64,000 nucleotides of DNA from Streptomyces sp. NBC_01775 (lineage in GTDB: Bacteria; Actinomycetota; Actinomycetes; Streptomycetales; Streptomycetaceae): the NCBI RefSeq assembly GCF_035917675.1, contig NZ_CP109104.1, positions 3,596,001-3,660,000 of the forward strand, read 5' to 3'. The position numbers were made by a program, and so were the translations under genes. Below the pieces are notes generated by a model. That model ran no database searches. It was not told where the DNA came from and worked only from the letters and a program-made list of their open reading frames with translations. Shown one piece after another: positions 1-8,432 of the stretch. Each line of letters begins with the position of its first letter. The first letter of the stretch is position 1.

Positions 1-687
1 GCGGCCATCTGTGTGTACTCCGACATGGCGGCCACCGCCAAGCAGGCGCTGGCCGACGCGGGTGCGGGCGAGATCAACGTGGCGTCCGTCGCCACCGCGT
101 TCCCCTCCGGGCGTGCTGCCCTGTCCGTGAAGCTCGCCGACACCCGGGAGGCCGTCGACGCCGGGGCCGACGAGATCGACATGGTGATCGACCGGGGGGC
201 GTTCCTCTCGGGGCGCTACCTCCAGGTGTTCGAGGAGATCCAGGCCGTCAAGGGTGCCTGTGCGCGGTCCGGAGGGGAGACCGCGCATCTGAAGGTGATC
301 TTCGAGAACGGTGAGCTGTCCACGTACGACAACATCCGCCGTGCCTCGTGGCTGGCCATGCTCGCGGGCGCCGACTTCATCAAGACGTCCACCGGCAAGG
401 TCGGCGTCAACGCCACTCCCCCGAACACCCTGCTGATGATGGAGGCCGTCCGCGACTTCCGGGCCGCGACCGGGCGGCAGGTGGGGGTGAAGCCGGCCGG
501 CGGCATCCGTACGGCCAAGGACGCGGTCAAGTATCTGGTGATGGTGAACGAGACGCTCGGCGACGACTGGCTCAGCCCGGAGTGGTTCCGCTTCGGCGCC
601 TCCAGTCTCCTCAACGACCTGCTGATGCAGCGGCAGAAGCTCACGACCGGCCGCTACTCCGGCCCCGACTACGTGACGGTGGACTGA
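1..687 (+). CDS. deoC: Deoxyribose-phosphate aldolase, 5' end outside window
   Basis: Class I aldolase that splits 2-deoxyribose 5-phosphate into glyceraldehyde 3-phosphate and acetaldehyde, the last step of deoxynucleoside catabolism. The open frame runs in from the left edge; the first ATG (base 13) is internal, so the N-terminus is missing. The Schiff-base lysine motif FIKTSTGK lies near base 380 and the second lysine motif KPAGGIR near base 490, both diagnostic of DeoC. The stop is 2 bases before the next ATG, so it is cotranscribed with the aldehyde dehydrogenase pair that follows, which could oxidise the acetaldehyde product (inference). The deoA, cdd and ada genes of the same pathway lie further along this window. 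Confidence 0.95.
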   Translation, partial: AAICVYSDMAATAKQALADAGAGEINVASVATAFPSGRAALSVKLADTREAVDAGADEIDMVIDRGAFLSGRYLQVFEEIQAVKGACARSGGETAHLKVIFENGELSTYDNIRRASWLAMLAGADFIKTSTGKVGVNATPPNTLLMMEAVRDFRAATGRQVGVKPAGGIRTAKDAVKYLVMVNETLGDDWLSPEWFRFGASSLLNDLLMQRQKLTTGRYSGPDYVTVD

Positions 688-689
688 GC

Positions 690-2153
690 ATGACGAAGCT
701 GTTCGAGTACGCGCCGGCCCCGGAGTCCCGTGCCGTCGTGGACATCGCGCCGTCCTACGGGCTGTTCATCGACGGGGAGTTCCGCGAGGCCGCCGCCGGC
801 AAGGTCTTCAAGACCCTCTCGCCCGCCACCGAGGAGGTGCTGAGCGAGGTCGCCCAGGCGGACGCCGATGACGTCGAGGCCGCGGTGCGCGCCGCCCGTG
901 CGGCGTTCGGGCCGTGGTCGGCGCTGCCGGGTGCCGAGCGGGCGAAGTACCTGTTCCGGATCGCCCGCGTCATCCAGGAGCGCTCGCGCGAGCTGGCGGT
1001 GCTGGAGACGCTGGACAACGGCAAGCCGATCCGGGAGACGCGGGACGCCGATCTGCCGCTGGTGGCGGCGCACTTCTTCTACTACGCCGGGTGGGCCGAC
1101 AAGCTCGCGTATGCGGCCCTCGGGCGGAGCCCGGTGAACAGCACGAGTGGTCCCGAACCGAAGCCGCTGGGCGTCGCCGCGCAGGTCATTCCGTGGAACT
1201 TTCCGCTGTTGATGCTCGCCTGGAAGATCGCCCCGGCGCTGGCCACCGGTAACACGGTGGTGCTCAAGCCCGCCGAGACGACGCCGCTGTCCGCGCTGTT
1301 CTTCGCCGACATCTGCCGTCAGGCGGGGCTGCCCAGGGGCGTCGTCAACATCGTCACCGGGGACGGCGCTACGGGGGCCGCGCTGGTGGCGCACCCGGGG
1401 GTCGACAAGGTCGCGTTCACGGGGTCGACGGCGGTGGGCAAGGAGATCGCCCGTACGGTCGCGGGTACGGACAAGAGGCTCACCCTCGAACTCGGCGGCA
1501 AGGGCGCCAACATCGTCTTCGAGGACGCCCCCCTCGACCAGGCGATCGAGGGCATCGTGAACGGGATCTTCTTCAACCAGGGTCAGGTGTGCTGCGCCGG
1601 CTCCCGGCTGCTCGTGCAGGAGTCGGTGCAGGAGGAGGTGCTGGACGCGCTCAAGCGGCGGCTCGCCACTCTGCGCGTGGGCGACCCGCTCGACAAGAAC
1701 ACCGACATCGGCGCGATCAACTCCGCCGAGCAGCTCGCCCGTATCACCGAGCTGGCCGACGCGGGCGAGGGTGAGGGCGCCGAGCGCTGGTCGCCCGCGT
1801 GCGAACTGCCCGGCCAGGGCTACTGGTTCGCGCCGACGCTCTTCACGGGCGTCACGCAGGCGCACCGTATCGCCCGGGAGGAGGTCTTCGGTCCTGTGCT
1901 GTCGGTGCTCACCTTCCGTACGCCGGACGAGGCGGTCGCGAAGGCCAACAACACGCCCTACGGGCTCTCGGCCGGGATCTGGACCGAGAAGGGCTCGCGC
2001 ATTCTGAAGATGGCGAACCAGCTGCGGGCCGGGGTCGTCTGGGCCAACACCTTCAACAAGTTCGACCCCACCTCGCCCTTCGGCGGCTACAAGGAATCCG
2101 GCTTCGGGCGCGAGGGCGGCCGGCACGGTCTGGAGGCTTACCTCGATGTCTGA
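690..2153 (+). CDS. NAD(P)-dependent aldehyde dehydrogenase
   Basis: A 487-residue protein of full aldehyde dehydrogenase length. It carries the PWNFPLLM cofactor-binding segment, the FTGSTAVGK glycine motif, the catalytic glutamate in LELGGKG (about residue 267) and the catalytic cysteine in GQVCCAGSR (about residue 300). The ATG at 690 lies 2 bases after the deoC stop; a longer in-frame reading from 348 would overlap deoC and is rejected. It overlaps the next gene by 8 bases. The acetaldehyde made by DeoC is the obvious candidate substrate (inference from operon position). With its partner it resembles the two halves of an ALDH16-type protein. Confidence 0.93.
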   Translation: MTKLFEYAPAPESRAVVDIAPSYGLFIDGEFREAAAGKVFKTLSPATEEVLSEVAQADADDVEAAVRAARAAFGPWSALPGAERAKYLFRIARVIQERSRELAVLETLDNGKPIRETRDADLPLVAAHFFYYAGWADKLAYAALGRSPVNSTSGPEPKPLGVAAQVIPWNFPLLMLAWKIAPALATGNTVVLKPAETTPLSALFFADICRQAGLPRGVVNIVTGDGATGAALVAHPGVDKVAFTGSTAVGKEIARTVAGTDKRLTLELGGKGANIVFEDAPLDQAIEGIVNGIFFNQGQVCCAGSRLLVQESVQEEVLDALKRRLATLRVGDPLDKNTDIGAINSAEQLARITELADAGEGEGAERWSPACELPGQGYWFAPTLFTGVTQAHRIAREEVFGPVLSVLTFRTPDEAVAKANNTPYGLSAGIWTEKGSRILKMANQLRAGVVWANTFNKFDPTSPFGGYKESGFGREGGRHGLEAYLDV

Positions 2154-3096
2154 GCGGACGGATGAGTCGGTGCGGTCCGAGTCGCAGGCGAAGCCCGGCA
2201 GGGCCGAGCGGCTGGGCGTGCTGAAGACCTACAAGCTGTACGTCGGGGGCAAGTTCCCCCGGTCCGAGAGCGGCAGGGTGTACGAGGTGACCGCAGCGAA
2301 ATCAGCCGCCGGCGCGGCGGGCAAGGGCCGCTGGCTGGCCAACGCGCCGCTCGCCTCCCGGAAGGACGCGCGGGACGCGGTCGTCGCGGCGCGCAAGGCG
2401 TTCGGGGGCTGGTCGGGTGCGACCGCCTACAACCGGGGGCAGATCCTCTACCGGGTCGCGGAAATGCTGGAGGGACGGCGCGAGCAGTTCGCCGCCGAGA
2501 TCGCCTCGGCGGAGGGCGTCTCACGTCAGAAGGCCCTCGCCCAGACGGACGCGGCCATCGACCGGTGGGTCTGGTACGCGGGCTGGTCGGACAAGGTGGC
2601 CCAGGTCGCGGGCGGCGCCAACCCGGTGGCGGGGCCGTTCTTCAACCTGTCCACGCCCGAGCCGACGGGCGTGGTCGCGCTGCTCGCCCCGCGCGGGGCC
2701 TCGGCCTCGCTGCTGGGGCTGGTGTCCGTGCTCGCCCCGGCGATCGTCACCGGCAACACGGCGGTGCTCGTCGCCTCGCACGAGGCGCCGCTGCCCGCGC
2801 TGTCGCTGGCGGAGGTGCTGGCCACCTCCGATCTGCCGGGCGGTGTGGTGAACATCCTGTCCGGCCACACCGGCGAGCTGGCCCGCCCGCTGGCCGCGCA
2901 CCAGGACGTGAACGCCCTCGACCTGGCCGGGGCCGAGGGGGACGCGGAGCTGGCGCGGGAGCTGGAGGTCGCGGCGGCCGACAACCTCAAGCGGGTGCTG
3001 CGGCCCGCGCCCACCGCGTGGACGGCGGACCCGGGTACGGAGCGGCTGCTGGCCTTCCTGGAGACCAAGACGGTCTGGCACCCGATCGGCGCCTGA
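2146..3096 (+). CDS. Short aldehyde dehydrogenase-like protein lacking the catalytic half
   Basis: A 316-residue protein homologous to the N-terminal cofactor-binding part of aldehyde dehydrogenases (YVGGKFPRSE; a proline-to-alanine altered LLAPRGASAS segment; ALAPAIVTGNT-like motif near residue 200). It ends near residue 300 without the LELGGK glutamate or any catalytic cysteine, so it should have no dehydrogenase activity. The start overlaps the end of the active enzyme gene, which suggests coupled translation and a stable complex. Together the pair totals about 800 residues, close to ALDH16 proteins, which fuse an active domain to an inactive one. A structural or regulatory subunit is the best reading. 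Degenerate 15-20 base GC-rich repeats fill the 226 bases after it. Confidence 0.85.
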   Translation: MSERTDESVRSESQAKPGRAERLGVLKTYKLYVGGKFPRSESGRVYEVTAAKSAAGAAGKGRWLANAPLASRKDARDAVVAARKAFGGWSGATAYNRGQILYRVAEMLEGRREQFAAEIASAEGVSRQKALAQTDAAIDRWVWYAGWSDKVAQVAGGANPVAGPFFNLSTPEPTGVVALLAPRGASASLLGLVSVLAPAIVTGNTAVLVASHEAPLPALSLAEVLATSDLPGGVVNILSGHTGELARPLAAHQDVNALDLAGAEGDAELARELEVAAADNLKRVLRPAPTAWTADPGTERLLAFLETKTVWHPIGA

Positions 3097-3322
3097 GCGG
3101 GCGGAGGACCGTGCGCGGGCGGAGGACGGGAGCGGGCCGAGGACCGTGCGCGGGCGGAGGGCCGTGAGTGCCTCCCGGCCGGGGACCCCCACGGTGGGGT
3201 GCCCGGCCGTCGTCGTCCCGGCGGCCTCTTCGCGGCGCGCTCGTCCCGGCGCGCTCACACCATTGGGTGGTTCGCCCGGGAATCCATGGCGCGCGTCCGC
3301 TCGCCGTGGGGGAAGTTGCTCC

Positions 3323-4201
3323 ATGGGACTGCGAGCGAATCCAAGCCAGCGGCAGAAGAGGCTCGGCCAGGAGCTACGCCGGATCCGCGAGGAGAGCGGG
3401 GTCAACAGAGAGGCGGCGTGCCGTCACGCGGGATTGCACAAGCCCCATCTGAGCCACATCGAAGCGGGCCGTACCGCCTGCTCCGAAACGCGCCTGCGGG
3501 CGCTCCTGGACTTCTACGGGTGCGCCGACACCGCCCTGGTCGAGGCGCTGGTGGACATGTCGGCCGCCTCGGGGCGCGGCTGGTGGAGCGAGTACCGCGA
3601 GCTGTCCAAGGGCCGGCTGTGGGACCTGGCGGAGCTGGAGTGTGGTGCCACGGCGCACCGTTCGTTCCAGTGGATGTTCGTACCCGGGCTGCTCCAGACC
3701 CGCGACTACGTCTCCGCGCTGTTCGCCAACAGCGTGCCCGCCGTCCCGCCGGAGGACGGCGCGCGGCTCGCGGAGTTCCGGCTGCGCCGCCAGAGCGTGC
3801 TGTTCGCGGATCCGCCGCCCCGCTGTCACGCGGTGATCCACGAGGCGGCGTTCCACATGCACTTCGTCAGCCGCAAGATCCGCCGGGCCCAGCTGGAGTA
3901 TCTGGTGGAGATCTCCCAGCTGCCGCAGTTCACCATCCAGCTGCTGCCGTTCCGCTCCGAGATGCCGCCCGCGACGCCCGGCGCGCCCTTCAGCCTCATG
4001 GACGGCAAGGCGGCCCCGCTGTGCACCGTCTACGTCGAACAGCCCACGACGCCGGCGTTCATCTCGGACCCCGCTCATGTGGAGGAGTTCGCGGCGACGT
4101 TCTCCCGCCTGAGCATGGCCGCCTTCGACCCGCTCGACTCCACCCTGCTCCACGCCACCAGCTCCTACCGCCTGGTGCAGCACCTGCTCTACATCCTTTG
4201 A
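3323..4201 (+). CDS. XRE-family helix-turn-helix regulator with DUF5753 domain
   Basis: A 292-residue protein. Residues about 12-65 form an XRE helix-turn-helix (ELRRIREESG, then HKPHLSHIEAG recognition helix). The rest is the streptomycete DUF5753 region, with the hallmark FVPGLLQTRDY segment and the SQLPQFTIQLLPF stretch. The ATG at 3323 follows GGGGGAAGTTG and places the HTH at the usual N-terminal position; the longer open frame upstream is low-complexity coding shadow. Such genes are usually followed by a small DUF397 gene, which is absent here: the next gene is convergent. Its targets are unknown. Confidence 0.9.
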   Translation: MGLRANPSQRQKRLGQELRRIREESGVNREAACRHAGLHKPHLSHIEAGRTACSETRLRALLDFYGCADTALVEALVDMSAASGRGWWSEYRELSKGRLWDLAELECGATAHRSFQWMFVPGLLQTRDYVSALFANSVPAVPPEDGARLAEFRLRRQSVLFADPPPRCHAVIHEAAFHMHFVSRKIRRAQLEYLVEISQLPQFTIQLLPFRSEMPPATPGAPFSLMDGKAAPLCTVYVEQPTTPAFISDPAHVEEFAATFSRLSMAAFDPLDSTLLHATSSYRLVQHLLYIL

Positions 4202-4214
4202 CGGGCCCGCCCGG

Positions 4215-4273
4215 CGGGTCCGCCGGGGTCCGTCGGGGTCCGTCGGGGTCCGTCGGGGTCCGTCGGGGTCCGT
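4215..4273. repeat. Tandem repeat of a 10-base unit
   Basis: Four perfect copies of CGTCGGGGTC (4231-4270), preceded by two degenerate copies. They lie between two convergent genes, directly after the XRE stop codon. No stem-loop terminator is visible. Confidence 0.9.
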
Positions 4274-4285
4274 TCCCTGATGAGG

Positions 4286-5467
4286 TCAGTGGCCGCCTGG
4301 GGTGGCCGTCTCGAACCTGGTGGAGCGGTAGGGGTCCAGCACATCCACCCGCGTACCGTCCAGGATCTCTGTCGTCATCAGCTGTGCGAGTACGGGGCCG
4401 AGCGTGATGCCCGCGTTCGTGGTGACGCTGTGGAGGTTGCCGTAGACCGGGCTCCGGCCGACGACGGGGAGGCCGTCGGCGGGGACGACACGGCGGCCGA
4501 CGGTGATCTTCTCGATCTCCGCTTCCCGGAGGGCGGGCAGGAGGTCGGCCGCCTGGGCGAGGAGCTGCTCGCCGTCCAGCCCGTCGGGGTCGGAGACGGG
4601 AGTTCCGGAGTAGTGCTTGGCGATCACGACCCGTCCGTCGCGGCGCTGGATCGCGTGGACTTGGGAAGAGAGCAGGACGCGGTCGAGGAACGGGGGCAGG
4701 GGCTTCAGATGGACGATGGATCCGTGGGAGTCGGCCAGCGGCACCGTGATGCCGAGCGGCTCCAGGAAGGACGGTGAGTCGGCTCCGCACAGGACGGCCA
4801 CGTGGTCGCAGGCCATGCGGCCCGCCGAGGTCACCACGGCGGTGGCACGGCCGTCGGCGCCTTCGACGGAGAGGGCCTCGGTGCCGTGGCGGAATTCCAC
4901 GCCGAGTTCCGTCGCGGAGCGCACCAGCGTCGAGACGGCCGCGTTGGGGTCGACGGATCCCTCATCGGGCGTGAAGAAGCCCACCGTGCCGTCGGGGATG
5001 GCGGCGCCGGGCAGCAGGTTCCTGGCCTCCTCGGCCCCGATCCGGTGGGAGGGGCTGCCCCAGGAGAGGCGCTGGCGCAGGTCGTCGAGGAGGAGGTCGT
5101 GCTCCTCGCCGTGCCCGGGTTCGAGCTGTACCGCGCCGTTCCAGCGGACGGGGAGGGCGTCGCCGAGGTCGTGGTGCAGCCGTCGCCAGGCGGCGAGGGC
5201 GAGGCGGTGGAGCCCGAAGTAGTGACGTGAGGAGCCGTCCGAGAGCGACTGGCCGTTGCGGAAGCAGGTCTGGTTGGTGAGCCAGGCGAACGAGACGGAG
5301 GTCGCCCCCGCGGCGGGAGCCTCGCGCTCCACGACCGTGACCTGGGCGCCTCGGCGGGCGAGTTCCCTGGCGAGGGTGATGCCGAGGATCCCGGCGCCGA
5401 TGACCACGACGCGCGGGCTGGACGGGGACGCGAAGGCCGGGGAGGGGGAAGAGGGCGATGAGGGCAT
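4286..5467 (-). CDS. FAD-dependent amino acid oxidase-type oxidoreductase (DAO family)
   Basis: A 393-residue flavoprotein. The FAD-binding Rossmann motif VVVIGAGILG is at about residues 20-29, followed by ELARRGAQVTVVERE; the C-terminus has GLPVVGRSP and NAGITLGPVLAQL, as in DadA/D-amino-acid oxidase relatives. It probably oxidises a primary or secondary amine substrate; the exact substrate cannot be read. AAGGAG precedes the ATG. It begins 21 bases after the MFS transporter gene on the same strand, so uptake and oxidation of one compound are probably co-expressed, under the divergent LysR regulator. Confidence 0.88.
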   Translation of the reverse strand: MPSSPSSPSPAFASPSSPRVVVIGAGILGITLARELARRGAQVTVVEREAPAAGATSVSFAWLTNQTCFRNGQSLSDGSSRHYFGLHRLALAAWRRLHHDLGDALPVRWNGAVQLEPGHGEEHDLLLDDLRQRLSWGSPSHRIGAEEARNLLPGAAIPDGTVGFFTPDEGSVDPNAAVSTLVRSATELGVEFRHGTEALSVEGADGRATAVVTSAGRMACDHVAVLCGADSPSFLEPLGITVPLADSHGSIVHLKPLPPFLDRVLLSSQVHAIQRRDGRVVIAKHYSGTPVSDPDGLDGEQLLAQAADLLPALREAEIEKITVGRRVVPADGLPVVGRSPVYGNLHSVTTNAGITLGPVLAQLMTTEILDGTRVDVLDPYRSTRFETATPGGH

Positions 5468-5488
5468 GAGTACTCCTTGGTTCGGCGC

Positions 5489-6919
5489 CTAGCTCTGCGC
5501 TTTGGCTCTGCGCTTAGCTCTGCGCTCTTTGTTTGTCGTGGGTGGCCGCGCGGAGTCCGGCCGCGCGGAGTCCGGCCGCGCGGCCGTGCTGGAGTCGGCG
5601 AGGCCGAGGTGGCGGGTCTCCGGGGCCATGCGCCAGGAGACGAGAAGGCCCACACCGGCGATGCCGGCGGCGATGTAGAGGGCCGCGCTGGTGCCCCATT
5701 TGTCGGTGCTGATGGGGAGGAGGAACGTACCGGCCGCGGAGCCGAGGCGGCTCAGCGCGGTGGCGATCCCCATGCCGGTGCCCCGCAGGTCGGTGGGGAA
5801 CAGCTCGTTCGGATAGACGAACTGGAGCCCGGAGCCGGCGGCCTCGGCCACGGTGAAGGTGATGAACAGCGTGATGACGACCGAACCGGCCGCCCACGGG
5901 CTGATGCCGAGGATCAGCAGGGCCGCCATGGACAGAGCCATGGAGGAGAAGAGCAGCGTCCGCCGGCCGAGGGAGTTGATGACGATCAGGCCGAGCGCTG
6001 TGCCCACGATGGCGAAGGACTGCACCAGCACACTCGCGCCCAGCGCGTGTTCGACGTGCAGCGAGGTGAGCAGCTGCGGCTGGAACGTCTTGACCGCGAA
6101 CGACGGGGCCACCTGGCAGACCCAGAAGATCGAGCAGAACGCCAGCATGGGCCCGTACCCACGGCGGAACAGCTCCAGAACGCTCCCCAGCGCCAGCCCC
6201 TTCTTCGGGGGAGGGGACTCGCGCGCCTCCGCCTCCAGCGCCGCGAAGTCGGCCTGCGGCCCGAGGTGTTTCACCACGATCTCCCGGGCCTCCGCCGTAC
6301 GGCCGACGCTCAGGAGCCACCGTGGGGACTCCGGGGTTCCCACACGCAGCAGCAGGAAGAGGAACGAGGGCACCGCCGCGCTGGCCAGCATCCAGCGCCA
6401 GGCCCCGTCGCCGAGGCCCGACATCAGGTAGCCGGCCGCGTAGCTGAGGGTGTAGCCCACCCACAGGACCAGGACGAGCGAGGCCAGAGCCGGGCCGCGG
6501 AGGCGCCGGGGCAGGAACTCGGTGGCCAGCGCCGTGGCGATGGGATAGTCGGCGCCGAGTGCGAGGCCCATGACGAACCGGATGGCGAACAGGGATGCCG
6601 CGTCCACGGCGAAGAACTGGAGAAGGGAGCAGACGAGAAACACGACGAGGTTCAACGTGTACATACGGCTGCGACCGAGACGGTCGGTGAGCGGCCCGAA
6701 GACCAGGCCGCCGAAGAACATCCCGATCAGCGCCGAGGCTCCGATGAGCCCCGATCCCAGTGAGCCGAATCCGAGATCGGTGGAGGCGCTGGGCAATGCC
6801 ACGGCGATGATGCCGAGCAGGTATCCGTCACAGAAGGGCCCTCCTGCCGCGACGAATGCCACCTTTCGATGAAACCGAGAAGTCGGAAGGTCATCCAGGG
6901 GAATTTGGGTTGCGCCCAC
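5489..6919 (-). CDS. MFS transporter, sugar-porter type
   Basis: About 476 residues and roughly twelve hydrophobic segments. It contains DRLGRSRMY after helix 2, the PESPRWLL motif in the central loop and PETRHLG near the C-terminus, all typical of the sugar (and other) porter group of the major facilitator superfamily, which also carries organic acids and aromatic acids. I chose the GTG at 6919 because AGGAGGTGAGGAG lies just upstream; an ATG at 7003 would give an unlikely 28-residue extension. It is divergent from the LysR gene at 7069 and is followed by the FAD oxidoreductase, so it likely imports that enzyme's substrate. Confidence 0.87.
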   Translation of the reverse strand: MGATQIPLDDLPTSRFHRKVAFVAAGGPFCDGYLLGIIAVALPSASTDLGFGSLGSGLIGASALIGMFFGGLVFGPLTDRLGRSRMYTLNLVVFLVCSLLQFFAVDAASLFAIRFVMGLALGADYPIATALATEFLPRRLRGPALASLVLVLWVGYTLSYAAGYLMSGLGDGAWRWMLASAAVPSFLFLLLRVGTPESPRWLLSVGRTAEAREIVVKHLGPQADFAALEAEARESPPPKKGLALGSVLELFRRGYGPMLAFCSIFWVCQVAPSFAVKTFQPQLLTSLHVEHALGASVLVQSFAIVGTALGLIVINSLGRRTLLFSSMALSMAALLILGISPWAAGSVVITLFITFTVAEAAGSGLQFVYPNELFPTDLRGTGMGIATALSRLGSAAGTFLLPISTDKWGTSAALYIAAGIAGVGLLVSWRMAPETRHLGLADSSTAARPDSARPDSARPPTTNKERRAKRRAKAQS

Positions 6920-7014
6920 GGACTCCTCACCTCCTCTTGAAGGTCGTTCTGCCGGACAAGGGACGGCTGTTGAGAGAGATACGTCGCCGACAGGTGGACA
7001 CAAGCTAAGGCCGG

Positions 7015-7060
7015 ATTAAGATATCTGTCACGCTGAAGTTTTCGGTATCAAATATCGAGG
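7015..7060. promoter_or_regulatory. AT-rich divergent regulatory region, probable LysR site
   Basis: The 149 bases between the divergent MFS and LysR genes contain an AT-rich patch with AAGATATCTG and GGTATCAAATATCG, repeating ATATC in both orientations just upstream of the LysR start. This is where a LysR regulator would bind to control itself and the divergent operon. The exact operator is not resolved. Confidence 0.4.
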
Positions 7061-7068
7061 GGGCCGAT

Positions 7069-7950
7069 ATGTTCGTGATGGAAGAGGTCGAGACCTTCCT
7101 GGCGATAGCCCGCTCGGGCAGCCTCGCGCAGGCGGCGCGGGTGGTGCACGTCTCCCAGTCGACGGTCAGTTACCGATTGGACAGTCTGGAGAAACGCCTT
7201 GGTCAGTCTCTATTCCTGCGGGCGCGGGGCTCGAAGAGCACGACCCTGACGACGGCCGGGCGGCACTACCGCGACCTCGCGGAACAGTGGGAGCGGCTCG
7301 TCGGCGAGGCCGCCCGCATTCGCGAGGTGCGGCACTCGGCGCTCGCCCTGGGCGGCTCCGACGCCATCAGCATTTACCTGTTCGACGCGTTGGTGGGCGA
7401 GTTGGTGGCACGGCTCCCGCAACTGCGACTCACTGTGGAGACGGGGCGGAGCGGGGAATTGTGCGACCGAGTGGTCTCGGGCCATCTCGACGTTGCATTT
7501 GTCTTCTACGAGCCCGTCCACACCGACCTTCGGGTGCGTACCCTCGCGCGATATCCGATGGTCGCGGCCTTCAACTCCCCGCCGTCTGAAAGGAAAGCCG
7601 CCGGGACTGACGACGATGTCACCTCTCTCTCCGCGCTCGGCGGAGGGAATGAGGTCTATCTCCCCTGGGGGCCCGATTACGATATGTGGCGGAAACAGAA
7701 CATGTTGCGGGATCCCGCCCACATTGTCACCACGGCGCACTGTCTGCCGCCCGTCATGCGGACCGCGAATTCCTGGACCGTCGTCCCCGCCTTCATGGCC
7801 GACCAGTTGAGGCTGAAGACGGGATGCCACGTCGCCCCGTTGCTGGACGGCCCGCCGGAGCGAACCGTCTACTGCGTGGAGCGAAAACAGCGAAAGGCCG
7901 CGAACACGGCTGCGCTCTACGCCCTCGACGGCCTGTTCGGCGGAGGCTAG
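7069..7950 (+). CDS. LysR-family transcriptional regulator
   Basis: A 293-residue protein with the standard LysR winged helix-turn-helix at residues 1-60 (FLAIARSGSLAQAARVVHVSQSTVSYRL) shown by SGSLAQAAR and SQSTVSYR, and an effector-binding domain after it. The ATG at 7069 follows GAGGGGG. The C-terminal domain has the HLDVAFVFYEP segment typical of the fold. Its divergent orientation to the MFS/FAD-oxidoreductase operon makes it the likely regulator of that operon, responding to its substrate (inference). Confidence 0.9.
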   Translation: MFVMEEVETFLAIARSGSLAQAARVVHVSQSTVSYRLDSLEKRLGQSLFLRARGSKSTTLTTAGRHYRDLAEQWERLVGEAARIREVRHSALALGGSDAISIYLFDALVGELVARLPQLRLTVETGRSGELCDRVVSGHLDVAFVFYEPVHTDLRVRTLARYPMVAAFNSPPSERKAAGTDDDVTSLSALGGGNEVYLPWGPDYDMWRKQNMLRDPAHIVTTAHCLPPVMRTANSWTVVPAFMADQLRLKTGCHVAPLLDGPPERTVYCVERKQRKAANTAALYALDGLFGGG

Positions 7951-7989
7951 CGCTCCAGCCGCGTACGTTCACGAGTCCGCCGCGGGCCC

Positions 7990-8140
7990 GGCGGGAGCGG
8001 CGGGAGCGGTCGGCGGTCGGCGGTCGGCGGTCGGCGGTCGGCGGCTCACGGCCCACGGCCCGCCTTGGTCAGCGGCCCACGGCCCGCCTCGGCCCACGGC
8101 CCGCCTCGGTCAGCGGTCCGCGCCGGTCAGCGGTCCGCGT
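7990..8140. repeat. Clustered short tandem repeats
   Basis: A 7-base unit CGGCGGT is repeated five times (about 8009-8044), followed by several degenerate copies of CACGGCCCGCCTCGG and of CAGCGGTCCGCG. The block fills the gap between two convergent genes and runs into the last codons of the small minus-strand gene. Confidence 0.8.
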
Positions 8141-8417
8141 CGGACACCGGCCCCGCCTTGGTGACGGCTCCGGTCCACCAGTTGGGGTGGTAGGTGAGCT
8201 GCCAGGAGACCTCCAGCTCTCGATGGGTCAGCTCTTCGGCTCTGAGGTGGAGAGCGGTCTGGGCGGTCTCCGGACTGGCGGAAGGGCCGGGGTGATCGAG
8301 AGCGCCGTCGGCGACGCCGCCCGGCGCTTCGAAGAACACGGTGAACCGCCAGCGCTCGGGGGTGCGGTACAGCACGAGCCCTTTCGGAGTTCCGAACGTA
8401 TGCCAGTGCGGTGTCAA
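8127..8417 (-). CDS. Small uncharacterised protein (96 residues)
   Basis: I do not recognise this protein. It starts 15 bases after the HxlR-type regulator gene on the same strand, so it is likely cotranscribed. It is rich in aromatic residues (ERWRFTVFFEA; SWQLTYHPNWW), has no signal peptide or membrane segment, and shows normal Streptomyces codon bias. Its last codons lie in a short-repeat tract, so its C-terminus may vary between strains. A small partner or stress protein is possible, but nothing in the sequence settles this. Confidence 0.6.
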   Translation of the reverse strand: MTPHWHTFGTPKGLVLYRTPERWRFTVFFEAPGGVADGALDHPGPSASPETAQTALHLRAEELTHRELEVSWQLTYHPNWWTGAVTKAGPVSDADR

Positions 8418-8432
8418 CGGATCCCGTCCCGG

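Noticed and set aside
348..689. N-terminal extension of the aldehyde dehydrogenase frame into deoC
   Set aside because: The extension is arginine- and glycine-rich nonsense lying out of frame over deoC; the ATG at 690 gives the family's normal length.
7990..8140. Repeat cluster considered as a CRISPR array
   Set aside because: Units are 7-15 bases, directly adjacent and without spacers; no cas genes in the window.
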